64,000 bases of DNA, from contig VWND01000095.1 of assembly GCA_009599575.1 (NCBI GenBank), positions 248,001 through 312,000 on the forward strand. Direction: 5' to 3'. Position 1 is the stretch's first letter; every line of letters starts with the position of its first letter. The translations under genes were made by a program, and so were the position numbers. Source of the DNA: Blumeriella jaapii (lineage: Eukaryota > Ascomycota > Leotiomycetes > Helotiales > Drepanopezizaceae). Of this stretch, positions 21,101 through 32,486 are shown in pieces. A model generated the notes under the pieces. It was given only the letters and a program-made list of their open reading frames with translations. It did not search any database and was not told where the DNA came from.

Positions 21101-23950
21101 ATAAAACCTTTGTTAAAATTATTTTACAAATAGGTTTTAATAATTTCGAGTTTTGAAATCGATATTTTATATAAAAAATGTATTTTAGTTTTTTTTTATT
21201 TATAATAAGCTCGATTTTATAGTCGTAAAGCCGGTAAAAAGCTAGCTCGTTACTGGCGGCTTTAGAAAACACGTGTTCGAGGTTTTTGTATTCCGGAGGA
21301 AAAAATTCGAAAAAAGATTTATTCGAAATTAATTCTGCTAAGCTGATTAAAAGGGTCGAAATCGATATTTTATTCGTTCTGAAACGTTCGAAAAAATTAT
21401 AAAATTAAGTTTTAAAAAAAGTGTTATACGTAAGGTCGTTTAATATTTTGTCGATTTCGTACAAAAAAGTTAAAAACATTTTAATTGCTTTTTTTTTAAA
21501 AATCAGCTTAAAAGCGTGTATAATAATCTGGCAAATAAAAATTAGGTAAGCAATAAATTAAAAAACTCGTTTTCGAACTAATCGTTTGAAAGATTTAGAA
21601 AATGGTTTGTTTAAATTATCGATTATATTAAGCTGAAAGGCTATCGCGGCGAAAGCTTTTCTTCGGTTTTTAATATAACTGTTTTTCGTAGAACGAAAAA
21701 GCTATTCTGACGAAAAAAAAAAAGAAAAAAAAAAAATAATAGAAAAAGGATCGGCAGCTTAGGAAAATAATGTAATTTCTTATATTATTTTATTGGCGTC
21801 GCTATCGAAATTGGCACCGCGAATAAAATTCGACCTTTTCGCGCTTCGCACAGCGTTGTAAATCTGCCACAATTAATTAAAATTTTTATTACGTTTTACA
21901 ACGTCGTTTTAATAGCGAAATTGAATTTTTCGGAAATGCAAATAAAAGACTTTAATATAACGAGCGTAAAAAGCTATAGAAAAATAAGATTTCGGCCAAT
22001 AAAACTTGCGTTTATTACAATTAAATAAAATTTAATATTCGGCCAACCAAGCTTTTCCTAGAATTATATTATGATTTCCGAAGTTAATAATTAAAAAAGA
22101 AGTAAACGATTATATTCGGTTGTTAATAATAAAATTGAAAAGCGTAAAATATGTAATTAAATGGCCACGAGCTTTATTATATCTTTTTATAAAAAAAAAA
22201 GCCGGAAGAAATTAAATCAAAGGTTTTAAAAAAAAAAAAAAAAATTTAATTAACGCCGAATCGATTAACGCATAATCGTTCGCTTTAAAATCGGCGAACG
22301 CTTTTATTTTATACGAAAAGCTATTTTTAATAAATATAACGGAAATTGTTAATAAATCGCTATTAAAAAGCTTTCGAACGTTAAAGTAACGTATATCGCG
22401 CAACACGCTTAAAAAAAAGATTTTGCTTAGATCTGAGCGTTTTTCCGATTAGCGAAAAAGCTTTTAATTTTTTCGTATGCGTTTTGAAAATCGTTTAAAA
22501 AAGGGTTTTCGTTTTTATTATTATTATTAAAAAGCGAATTTTCGGCCGGCTCGATTTCGTTTACATTTATCAATTTAAAAAAGCTTTTGGATGGAACCGA
22601 AGGTCGGCTCGTAAAAAATCGTGCAAATTGGCTTTTTTGAACTTTTTAATATAAAATAAAAAACGAGCGTTGTCGTTGGTCCGATCGAAAAAAAAAAACG
22701 CCAAAAAAGGCGTTTTGGCGTGAAAAAGAAAAAAAAATAGCAAAGGGCTAAAAAAGAGCTTATAAAGCATTTGAACGATTTTCGTACGTACGATTTGACT
22801 CGTAATACGCTTTGGTTAAAAACTTATCACTTTGATAAATAATAGATTTAATAAAGCGATTCGCGTATAAAATTCGTTTAGCCAATTGATTTTGTTTTTT
22901 TTAACGAACGGCGATAAGCCAATTTTTAAAAGTCGTTGTACGCGTTTATTTCAAATGCAATTTTTCTCGTAGACGCTTTGGTATTTTGTCGCGGAAGGCG
23001 TTTCGAAGCTGTTTGTCAGTTCGTATTTAGACGTTCGCTGCGAAAATAAAAAATCGCAGGTAAAAGCGCCAAAAATCGTCGTGCGTATTTATTATAAGCA
23101 TTTTAAATTCGTTTTCCGCCTTTTAAATATTTAAAAAGTCGGCCAGAAAATCGGCGACCTTTTTTATTAATTCTTCGGAAAATGTAAAATCGGAACGGTT
23201 TAAAATACGCGGAATAAAAAACTTTTTTGCTACGCTTTCGGTTTGATCGAATATATAATTTTTACGAAATCGATCGCTAGCGAAATAATCGTAATAAAAT
23301 TCGAAGTTATCGAAAATTTTAATTTTTTAATGGCGTGTTTTGTAATTTTTACTATTATTTAATTTAAATTTAAGATTCGGAACGCGTTTTATACGAGCTA
23401 GTCGAAAATCAGCAGATAAATAGAAATTATAGCGTTTAAAAAGCGCGCTAAGGTTTTGGCCGTTATAAGAAAATCCAAAAAAAGTTCGCGAAAAGCGTAA
23501 AGATTGGTTTGCAGCGTTTATTGGTTAAAATAAAACGTTGCGAAAAAAGAAAAAAGCAGCAAATTCGCGACTGGCAGAAGTACGTTCGATAAATTTTATT
23601 AAACGCTTTAATTAAAAGATTTGTCGCAGTCGTATAATTTCCAAAAGTTGTCGTTTACGCTTTTGCGTTTTTTTTAATTGATTTTGCAAAAGTTTTAATT
23701 AAACGCTTTCAGCGCTAAACTGCAAAAAAAAAATAGCAAGCGAAATAATTAATGCTCTGCCCTTTTTTTTGTTTTTTTTTCCTCGGGGGGAGGATTGTTT
23801 TTCAGAAAAAAAAGCTTTTGGGGGAGGCTGCTTTTTCGCTGATTAAAAAAAGGGTTAAAATGTAATAACAAAAGCTAAAAAGCTTTGCTAAAAGGGAGAT
23901 CGTTAAACAAAAGCTATTTTTCGCAAAATGCGGAAATAGACCTTTTTACG
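18160..23950 (-). pseudogene. G1 gag-pol remnant (gag, PR, RT, RNase H, IN, chromodomain)
   Basis: Approximate map on the minus strand: gag 23950-22420; protease 22406-22212, where the catalytic triplet now reads DFK (22292-22284) in front of ANDYALID; RT 21480-20650, starting near KASNELA-type sequence at 21270; RNase H 20400-19890; integrase 19700-18860; C-terminal tail and chromodomain 18681-18160, with NRLRKTADDALSDQ and KYEIEKLIACRMQRK. The last piece is the usual start of the chromovirus chromodomain (E-x-E-K-I-L-x-x-R). No stretch is functional. Confidence 0.8.
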
Positions 23951-24041
23951 ACCGGTCGATTATCTTGGTGTAATTCGTGAAAAATTCGAGGAAAGAAATA
24001 ATTTACGCCGTCGCCAGCGTAGAAAAAAAAGTTGTTAATAA

Positions 24042-24336
24042 TATAACGATTTAATTAGTCGGAGGGCTGAAAGATTAGTCAATTGGTCGCCGTGTTTATA
24101 TAATATAAAACGAGCCTTTGGTTTTGTAACAAAAATATTTATTTAAAATTAACAATTGCAAAAGACAGAAATTGCTAAGAAAAAAAAGCCTTATATACAT
24201 AAATAATTTCCACAGTTGATAGGAAGATCCATCAGAAAACCAGGAAGCTTGCAGCTATACGTAGTTGCTGGGGAGCTTGCAGCTATACGTAGTTGCTGGG
24301 GTGACACGAGAGGTGGCAACAGAGTGAATCGTCACA
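24042..24336 (-). repeat. G1 5' LTR
   Basis: 295 bp. It has the same 28-bp duplication as its partner, at about 24244-24299. It begins TATAACGAT (from TGTAACGAT) and ends ATCGTCACA. Confidence 0.9.
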
Positions 24337-24934
24337 CTTTACTTTTTGATTTCGTTAACAAAAGCTTCGAATACTTATCGGCGCGAAATAGTTTATGCTT
24401 CGATTTTAAACGTGTTTTTACTGCGAAAAATATTTTAAAATTTCTTAAATAAACTAATTTTAATTTACGATATAACGTAAGCAGCTGCTCGTTATTTTTT
24501 TTTAAATCTTTTTTTAAATTTAGCCGGCGGAAAAAACTATCCGCCGGATTAAAAACTTTTGTTTTATATTCGATTGCAAAATCGTATTTAGCTAGCTCGT
24601 CGGCCCATTTCGCTTAGCGTTCGTTTAAACGTTTTTTCGTAAAAAAGTATTTTAAATTATAATAATTTATACGCATAATAATAACGTCGGAAACGCTACG
24701 TAAATATTAGCTTTATTATTTAAAAGCGTAAAATATAGCTATTAGCTTAGCGTCGTAAACTTCGTATTTTTATTTTATAAAAAAAAGCTTTTTCGAATAA
24801 TACGCGATAAAATACTAACGTACCCCCGCATTTTCGCCGAATAATTAAAATAATATTCCGCTTATAGCGAATTTCGAAGCGTTTGTTTCGATTTGAATTT
24901 TTAATCGAAAATCGAAATAGCGTAAAATCGATGT

Positions 24935-25756
24935 TTAGCAAAACTTTTTTTTTAAAAGTAAAAAAGCGACTTTCGTTTCGAATAAAAAACGAAAAAGGCC
25001 CGATATTTTTTTTCGTTGTTTTTTTTTTAAAAAATCTGTAATAAATCGGCAAAGCTTAGCGTAATTTTTAATAAAACGTTTATAAAAATTAATAAAACCT
25101 AAAAACATTTGAATATCTCGCCACGTAATAAGAAAAAGCCATTTTCGAATATTATTTATTTTTTTTAAATTCATTTTAATTTTCGTAAAAATAACGACGA
25201 AATTTAAAAATTCAATCGTATTCGTATCGAAAGCATATTTTTTCAAATTTCCGTAAAATTTATTAATACGAAGTCTTTCGAAAACGTTTTTTACCGCGTT
25301 TATATAATCGTCGAAGTTTTCGAAAAATATTAAAATATCGTCGAAGTAAATTATATACGTAATATTTATTAAACCGACTAAAGCTTAATTAATATACGTT
25401 TGGAAAATTGCTAATGCGTTCGAAAGGCCGAAAAATAATACGCAATATTCGAAATATCCGTAACGAATGCGAAACGCAGTTTTTTATTTATTTCCTTTTT
25501 TTATTCGAAAGCGATAATACGTTTAAATAAAATCTAGTTTAATAAATATTTTAACTTTTTTCAAACGATTTAAAGTTTCGTTTATAAAAAATAAAAAAAT
25601 TCGATTTTTAATCGTAACTGCGTTTAGACTTTTATAATCGACGCATAATCGTAAACTTCCGTTTTTTTTCGGTATAAATATTACCGGTGCGCCGGCAAAG
25701 CTAATAAATCTTTTTATCCAGCTTTTTTCTAAGTTCGAATCGAAATATTCGCGCAA
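24935..25756 (-). pseudogene. G2 reverse transcriptase remnant
   Basis: The minus strand shows the Gypsy RT start: GAPVIFIPKKNGSLRLCVDY followed by KSLNAVTIKNR and IFIKLDF (25756-25523). After a damaged stretch with the catalytic region, the RT end and connection reads KYAFDTNTIEFLNFVV and FLGFINFYKRFIKNYAKL (25246-24935). RNase H would follow, running toward the G1 insertion at 24336. Confidence 0.85.
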
Positions 25757-26499
25757 TTCGATAAGTTTAAATTCCGATAAAAAGTAAACTAATTTTCAAA
25801 AAAGGTTTTTTTTTTCCGCGAAATCTATTCGATATTTTATAAAATAATAAAAAGCTAAAATAACCGCGGCGGTATCGTTAAACACGTCGGCGTAATCGTC
25901 GTATTTAAAAAATAATTAATGCTGTTTTTTAATAGCTTTTTTTAAAACGATACAAAACGCTTGCTTTTTTTTAAATTTCTTTTTAAAACGTTTAATTATA
26001 ACGAAATTAAATTATAAGCGTTCGATTAAATATCGCTACGATTTAGCTCGAAAACTTATAACGGAATCGATATTTCGCAACCAAAGGAAACTTAAAATAA
26101 ATAAAACCTTTGAAATATTTATATCGTAAACTACGAAATCGCTTTGTATTTTTTTAATTATTTTATAATTATTAATAGCGCGAATAAATTGCGTATGCGT
26201 GCCGTAAATAATTACTTTTTTTTTCTCGACCGTAAATAAATTAATACGTTTTTAAATTGATTTCTATTTATATTTAATTAATAATTTTTGGATTACGCAG
26301 TTTTTTTCCGCGCCGCAATCGATAAAAGTTCGTTTCGTACGAATTTCGCTTTTAACTTTTTTAATTTCGACTAAAATTATTATTTTCTGCTTTTTTTTTT
26401 CGTTCGATTTTATTAGCAGCGACGAAATTAAAATCGAACGAAAGCTTTTTCCGAATTTTTAGATTTATTAGCTTCGAAGCAATTTAAAATTATATATTC

Positions 26500-28000
26500 T
26501 TTTTTATTGCATTTATAATATTCGATTTTTAAATAATTGGCTATGCGATGCCTTTTTTTTTGGCAGCGATTGCATTTCGAAAAGTAAAAAAAATCGTTAA
26601 AAATTTTAAAATTTCAAAAGATTTTATTAAAATTATCGTTTTCTTGCTTTCGTTTTTTTTTTATAACGTATTTTCGAATCGAAAACGGTATATATTTATT
26701 TTAGCTTTTAAATTTTAATCGTAAATATAAGTTTTTTCCTTTTTTTTTTTTTTGCGTTCGTTTCGTCGTTTATTATTTTTCGTTTCGTCGCTGATAATTT
26801 TATTAATATTTTCGATACAACGAACGATTAATATTAATTTTTCGTACGAGCTTATAACTGTAATATTGCTTCGTTTAATAATTTCTTTTCGAAAAGTAAA
26901 TCGGAGTTTTGCGAAAAACATTTTTTTTTTAATCGTATCGTTTGTTATTTGCAACTGCTATTCGAAATTATTTAAATAAGCAACGAAATCGTTAATTGAT
27001 TTATACTTTTTTGCTTCGCTTTATCGTATAAATTCGAAGCCGCGATTTTTCGATTTTTCGTATTTATTAAAAAATCTAATATTTATTTTTTAAAATCGTT
27101 TTATATAATTCGAATATTCGTAAAACATCGTTCGTATCCGGTTCACCTTTTTTTTATTTTATCGTCGAAAGCTAAAACATAAGCGTTAATTTTTTTTTAA
27201 TCAGTACAAAATATTACTTTTTTATTTTGGCGGAAATTTCGCTTTGCACGCCGAATAAAAAATTAAGCTTTTTTAATATTTTTTTTTCGATATATTAAAA
27301 AGTCTTTTATTTTTAATGCTTTTCGGCTCGAATTCGCTGTGTTTTTTACAAAAAGTATAATATGCTTAAAAAAAATGCTAAATCGTTTTTAATAAATATT
27401 ATTATCGTAATATTCCGAGGATATTTTATAATAATCGCCGGCTTAGGTTATTTTTTGTTTTTTTTTAATTAAAACGGTATTAAAAAATATAAAAACCTTT
27501 TTTTCGATATTTTCGAAAGCGTTAAGTTTTTGTTAAAATTGTTTAATTTTTTCTCGGAGTTCGTTTCGGCGTTTTTTAGCTTTTTCGAATCTTTTGATTG
27601 TTTCGTAGATTTTTTTTTCAGTTTTTTTCTGTTTTATTTTAGCTTGTATCTTTTTTATTTTCCTACGTTTATCGTTTTTTTTTTATTCGGCGCGGATTCG
27701 TTTATCGGCCAAATAAATCAAAATCTCGGTAAAAAGTTTTTCCGAATCGCTTTAAGCGTGGCCTTTTTTAGTAATTTTTTCGATAAAAAAATTAAAAAGT
27801 CGTCGCGCTTTAATAATAAAATATTTTCGATTTTTAATAAAGCTGGTAACGTTAAAAAAAACGATAATACGAAATCTTTTTAAATAGCCGAAAGCGCTGA
27901 ATTTTTTTAAATAATTAAAAATGCCTGTTCGCTGCAAATGCAAAAAATCATAATATTAATAATAACGATATAAATATAATAATATAATAGAAAATTGTCT
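26500..28000 (-). pseudogene. G2 gag remnant with zinc knuckle
   Basis: A knuckle is readable on the minus strand at 26574-26533 as C-x2-C-x4-H-x4-Y, with the last Cys turned into Tyr by G-to-A change. The upstream sequence (to about 28000) has lost its frame through many TAA/TAG stops, and gag identity rests on its position and the knuckle. Confidence 0.55.
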
Positions 28001-28043
28001 TAATAATATCGAACTGCCGTTCCGGTAAATAAAAAAATCAAAA

Positions 28044-28457
28044 TATAAAAATTAAAAAGCAGAAAAACATTAATTTAAATAATAAAGCTCAGATAAAATT
28101 GGGTTAATAATCAAACTGATTTTTATTTTTTATATTTCTAATAAAAAGCGTGTATAAATACAAAAGAAAAAATAAAGCTTTCGAAAAAAGTATTTTCCAA
28201 AAAACCAAGCGAATCTTATTTAATATGCTTTTCCAGCCCTTATTCCGACCTTTTTTCAATTCTTTTTAATATAATCTTAATAACTGGTTTTTTAACAATT
28301 ATTCTTATAAAATGTTTTATTTAAATATTATTTCCAGCTTTTATAATACTATCCGGCCCCTACGGTTTATCCGCAGAAAGTTTTATTCGAAAATTGGTAG
28401 GAGGCAGAGGGTTTTGGCGAATCACCTGACTTATACACGTAATGTTGGTTCCTGACA
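28044..28457 (-). repeat. G2 5' LTR
   Basis: 414 bp. It ends CCTGACA and is followed by the GTTTT target duplication. Its left two thirds carry more A and T than the copy at 31291, while its right end keeps more C and G. Confidence 0.9.
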
Positions 28458-28959
28458 GTTTTTAAATTCAAAAGCAATTCGCGCATGCGTATTATTATAA
28501 CTAACCGCTTATCTGCCAAAGCTTAAAAAAAAACCGAAATTATTAAATAGCTGAAAGCTTAATATCTAACCGATAAAAACCTTATAAAAGAAACTAATGT
28601 TTTTCGTAATATACGTAATTTTGCATAAAACGAAAAAAAAAATTTATTTTAATATTATTTTCGGATTTTAGCTTTATTAAAAAAGATTAACAAAAAGGAT
28701 TTTAACAAAAACGCTATAAATAATTAATACGAAAACTAATAATCGGATTCAGATCGATATATTTTAAAATTTATTACTACGACTTTTGTAATTGAGATAA
28801 AAAATAAAAAGTTGAAAATCCACGTTTTATCGAACAAAGTTCTGTTATATCCATGCTTATAAAAAGCATATAAAATCTTATGCTTTTTTTAGTCTGTTTT
28901 AAAAATTTAAAAAATAATTTAGACAGAGATTAATAAAAAAAACTTTTATAACAAATTAA

Positions 28960-31205
28960 TGGAATTCGTAGAAAAAAGCTTAAGTATGCTAATAGCAGTC
29001 GTTATAGCAATTTACCAAAAAAAGCAATACGTGGAATATGCTTAAAAACAAACGCTAGCATTAATAAACCTTGGCCAAATTGTAAAATTTGTTTTAGCCG
29101 CAAATAATATTTAATTTTAGCAGAACCGCAATAAAACCCTAGCTTAACAAAATTAAAATACGAGCGATGCGCGTGCTAATTTAAAAGCAAATTGGAATAA
29201 TAATTAAAAACAACAGTTTTATATTTTTTTTAACGTCCGAAATAATAAAAAATCAGAAAATAATAATTATAATAATAATCGCAATTAAAATTCCGAAGCT
29301 TAAAACAACAGAAGCAATAATAATAACAATTCGAGAAATGTATAAGCTTTAACGAATATTTTTTAATAATCGATTTTAATTATTAAATTTAATGCCGAAT
29401 CGAAAAACTTTTTTGTAAATAAATTTAGAAAATACAATCGTATAAACGAAACCTTTTGCTTAAATTATAGCGAATTAAAACACATCAGAATTGTATGCAA
29501 AAACGCACTTTTGCCGGAATAAAAAAAAGCTTATATTAGAGCTATTATTTTTTTAAAGATTTTTGTTACAGAATATATGGCTACGATTATAGCTGAAAAT
29601 GTTTAATTACAAATTATCGAAATCTTAAAAAAATTTTCTGCTTTCACTGCTGCTTTTACATCTGTAACAAAAACATTTACTATTATTAATATTATTATAA
29701 TTTTGTTTTAATAAACCGGAAATTATAAAAATTTATATATCGAAAATAAAGCCGCCTTTAAACCAGCTGGCAAAAATCTTAAGGCCGTGGGCCTATCAGA
29801 AGATTTGAAATATATTATAATAGCCGAAAATAATATTTAAATTAATGCTTTTATAGCTGACAAAAAAAAAAAAAAAAAAATCGTAAGCTTTAATAACGGT
29901 GTATTTTAAGCTGCGAAATTAATACGCCAAACCAGATTTAAGAAAGTTGTAATAAAAAAGCCAGCCTTTAAAGTAAAATATTTAAAAAAAATTATAAAAC
30001 GATTAAAAAAAAGCTTTATAAATTATATAAACTTAGCTTTTAAATTCGAAATAACGATTAATTTTTTGAAATTTTTCCAGCTATTTCCGAAAGTTTTTAA
30101 ACAGTTTCGAAAGCTGAGCATTAGAAAAAATCAAAAATCGGAGAAAAAAACTGCAAAAAATACTTTTTATATAATTAACAAATCCAATTTTTTTAATTGC
30201 CAATTTTATTTAATTAGTTCCAGATATTTATTTTAATAAAAAGGTTTGGAAAGTTAAAAGTTTTATTATTGTCGAAAAAAAAAAGAAAAGGTAAAAGTGC
30301 AACTTTTCTTCGGAATATCGTTTGTAAACCAAGATACAAATATTATTTTAATTTTTTGAAATTTAACTAAGCAATTAAAATTAAAAATTTAGAGTTTTAG
30401 ACAAAAAAGCTTCGCAGGAATCAGCTATATTATAGCTAACGGAAAGCTATATCGCTTAAACGAATACGTTATAATTAACTTCGCAATAAAAAGCATTTGG
30501 CGTTATATTTATGCTTTTATTCGGGCTTATTTTAAACTTAACGACAAAAGTCTAAATCTATTTCTGAGCTTATTATAATTATATTTAATAAACGCAAAAA
30601 TAAATATTTATAAAAGTAAAATTACGATTAAAAAAAATATGCAAAAAGAATTTGCAATTATAATCCAAGGATTTTTTTTTGCTTTTTCCGCCGTTATTAA
30701 TTTGGTTTTGCATTTATTGAAAAAGTCCGAAAAATCTTTTAAAAATATAACCGTTAAATTTCAACCGGATTTCGATTTCGACGCTAATAACGATATCGAT
30801 ACAACCGATTTCGAAAAAAAGAATTTTAACGAAAACGATTTTTTCCGATTTCGATTATACCGATTTAAAAGATTCGGAAAACTAAATTTTCTGTTTGGTT
30901 TTAAAAAGACGTTAAATTTATTTAAAAGGGAATTGTTTATTTCCGTTATAATAAAACTAGCTTTTATTACTATTAAATTATTAAACGTATTATTTGATAT
31001 GCTAAATTCGCTATTTTTTTTAATTTGCATAATTAAATCTTTTTTTTCGAAAATAAAAACAGAATCTTATATAGCTGCCGCTGCTACCATTTTTATACCA
31101 AAATACAATTTCGGCGATTCTGAAAAGGCTTTGCTTTTTTCTATTAAAAAGAAAATTATAAAGCTGCTATTGGAAAATTTTATTAATAAAGTTTTTGATA
31201 AATAA
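28960..31205 (+). pseudogene. H1 gag with zinc knuckle, protease-like region and linker (RIP-damaged)
   Basis: The gag part is Asn/Gln-rich with TAA stops at former Gln codons, typical of C-to-T damage on the coding strand. The knuckle at 29457-29498 keeps the Cys-x2-Cys-x4-His-x4-Cys spacing, but the second Cys is now Tyr (TGY to TAT). From about 30390 the frame shows a region like the end of a retropepsin domain, closing with a short NAKINIYKSKI motif near 30600 that normally follows the GLPWL-type segment. A 188-codon frame (30639-31205) remains open and should be the PR-RT connector. The motif matches are by eye and moderate in strength. Confidence 0.5.
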
Positions 31206-31290
31206 ACAATTTTATACGGATTAATATTTAAAAATAGCATTTCTACAAACAGGCTGAAAAACGTATAAAAATTAATATATACGTACCGAA

Positions 31291-31704
31291 TGTAAGAATT
31301 AAAAGGCAGGGAAACATTAGTTCAGACAATAGAACTCAGATAAGGTTGGGTTAATAGTCAGACTGATTTCTACCTTTTATATTTCTAGTAAAAGGCGCGT
31401 ATAAGTATAAAAGGAGGGGTGGAGCCCTCGAGAAAAGTATTTCCTAAGAAACCAGGCGAATTTTATTTAATATGCTTTTCCAGCCCCTATCCCGACCTTT
31501 TTTTAATCTTTTTTAATATAATTTCAATAACTGATTTCTTAGCAATTATTTTTATAAAATGTTTTATTTAAATATTATTTTTAGTTTTTATAATACTAAC
31601 CGGCTTTTACGGCCTATTCGCAGCGAATATTATTAGAAAATTAATAAAAAACAAAAGGTTTTGGCGGATTATTTGATTTATATACGTAATATTAGTTTCT
31701 GATA
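31291..31704 (-). repeat. G4 3' LTR
   Basis: 414 bp, begins TGTAAGAATT and ends CTGATA. It is less mutated on its left half than the G2 5' LTR. Confidence 0.88.
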
Positions 31705-31773
31705 TTACCTTTTTTTAAGCTTTTGGTTTTTAAAAGCGATTGATTTTTTTATACGTATGCTTTCGTATATAAC
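31291..31773 (-). mobile_element. G4: second element of the G2 family, 3' end only, in H1 and interrupted by G3
   Basis: A 414-bp LTR (31291-31704) is followed by 69 bp of internal sequence that matches the bases next to the G2 3' LTR (15023-15092). This shows that a minus-oriented G2-type element continues to the right. It is broken at 31773 by the insertion of G3, so its remaining ~7 kb would lie beyond the window. The left flank is CCGAA (31286-31290); the matching duplication is not visible here. Confidence 0.75.
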
Positions 31774-32040
31774 TGTGACGATTCATTCTGTTGCCACCTC
31801 TCGTGTCACCCCAGCAACTACGTGTAGCTGCAAGCTCCCTGGTCTCCTGGTGGGTTTTTCTATTAACTGTGGAAATTATTCATATATATAAGGCTTTTTC
31901 CTTTTAGCAATTTTTGCCTTTCGCAGTTGTTGATTTTAAATGAATATTTTTGTTACAAAATCAAAGGCTCGTTTTATATCATATGAATACGGCGACCAGT
32001 TGACTGATTTTTCAGCTTTCCGACTGATTAGATCGTTATA
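31774..32040 (+). repeat. G3 5' LTR
   Basis: 267 bp, same family as the LTRs of G1, G5 and G6, without the 28-bp duplication found in G1. The left flank is ATAAC. Confidence 0.9.
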
Positions 32041-32184
32041 TTATTAACAATTTTTTTTTTACGCTGGCGACGGCGTAAATTATTTTTTTTTTCGAATTTT
32101 TTACGAATTATACCAAAGTGATCGACCGGTCGTAAAAAAGCTTATTTCCGCATTTTGCGAAAGATAGCTTTTGTTCAACGATTT

Positions 32185-32486
32185 TGTCGTGCATAGCCGA
32201 ATAGTCGGTAGGAACCCTTACCGGAGGCTGGGACGAATAAATTGTATGCAGTAAAATGTTACTTGTATTATTCTAAGTCTGACTGGCGAGCTTTCCGCAA
32301 AAGACGGAAGGTTCGGGCTCGCTTAATTAGTCGCTCGGAAAAACTAGTTTTCGAAAAAGCTCGTTATTACGTAATTACGAGCTTTTTCGAGCTTTAGGAA
32401 TATTTAACTATTAAAAGCATATAAGAAAAATAAATCTGAAACAAAAAAAATAAAAAAAAATAAAAAAATGTAAATATAACGCAATA
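32185..32486 (-). repeat. M 3' LTR
   Basis: 302 bp. It contains a 38-bp near-palindrome (32353-32390) with perfect 13-bp arms CGAAAAAGCTCGT / ACGAGCTTTTTCG. It shows many G-to-A changes compared with its partner. Confidence 0.9.

Larger units (their letters stand above)
17862..24336 (-). mobile_element. G1: chromodomain-type Ty3/Gypsy element (chromovirus) inserted in G2
   Basis: 6475 bp with 295-bp LTRs (17862-18156 and 24042-24336) whose ends form the inverted repeat TGTGACGAT..ATCGTCACA. The flanks are CTTTT on the left and CTTTA on the right, a target duplication with one mismatch. Coding is on the minus strand in the order gag, protease, RT, RNase H, integrase, chromodomain. It is the same family as G3, G5 and G6, but both LTRs carry an extra 28-bp internal tandem duplication. 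Frames are broken everywhere by RIP-type changes. Confidence 0.88.
14609..28457 (-). mobile_element. G2: Ty3/Gypsy element inserted in H1, interrupted by G1
   Basis: Both LTRs are 414 bp (14609-15022 and 28044-28457), begin TGTAAG/TATAAA and end CTGACA or CTGATA. The element is flanked by a perfect 5-bp target duplication GTTTT (14604-14608 and 28458-28462). Without G1 it is about 7.4 kb. Coding is on the minus strand, so 28044-28457 is the 5' LTR. A purine-rich run on the minus strand next to the LTR at 15023-15040 fits a polypurine tract. Gag knuckle, RT and integrase C-terminus remnants are listed separately. Mutation is severe throughout. Confidence 0.88.
13322..31290 (+). mobile_element. 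H1: oldest LTR retrotransposon, gag-protease part, split by G2 and cut off by G4
   Basis: The host sequence flanking G2 (up to 14608, then from 28458) joins across the GTTTT target duplication, so both parts belong to one element. Plus-strand reading gives a degenerate gag with a zinc knuckle (29457-29498), a protease-like region (about 30390-30630) and a linker frame (30639-31205), then stops at 31290 where G4 is inserted. Reverse transcriptase and integrase would lie beyond G4, G3 and their insertions, outside the window. The pol order suggests Ty3/Gypsy, but no RT is visible. The left boundary depends on the candidate LTR at 13322. Confidence 0.5.

Noticed and set aside
30639..31205. A conserved stand-alone 188-residue protein gene
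   Set aside because: The frame is AT-driven in composition (Phe, Lys, Ile, Asn) and continues the damaged H1 polyprotein, so it is better read as the protease-RT connector.
28044..31704. A compact 3.6-kb element bounded by the LTRs at 28044-28457 and 31291-31704
   Set aside because: The two LTRs match, but the exact GTTTT duplication pairs 14609-15022 with 28044-28457. The sequence right of 31704 matches the internal 3' end of G2, so the third LTR starts a separate element (G4) that extends to the right.
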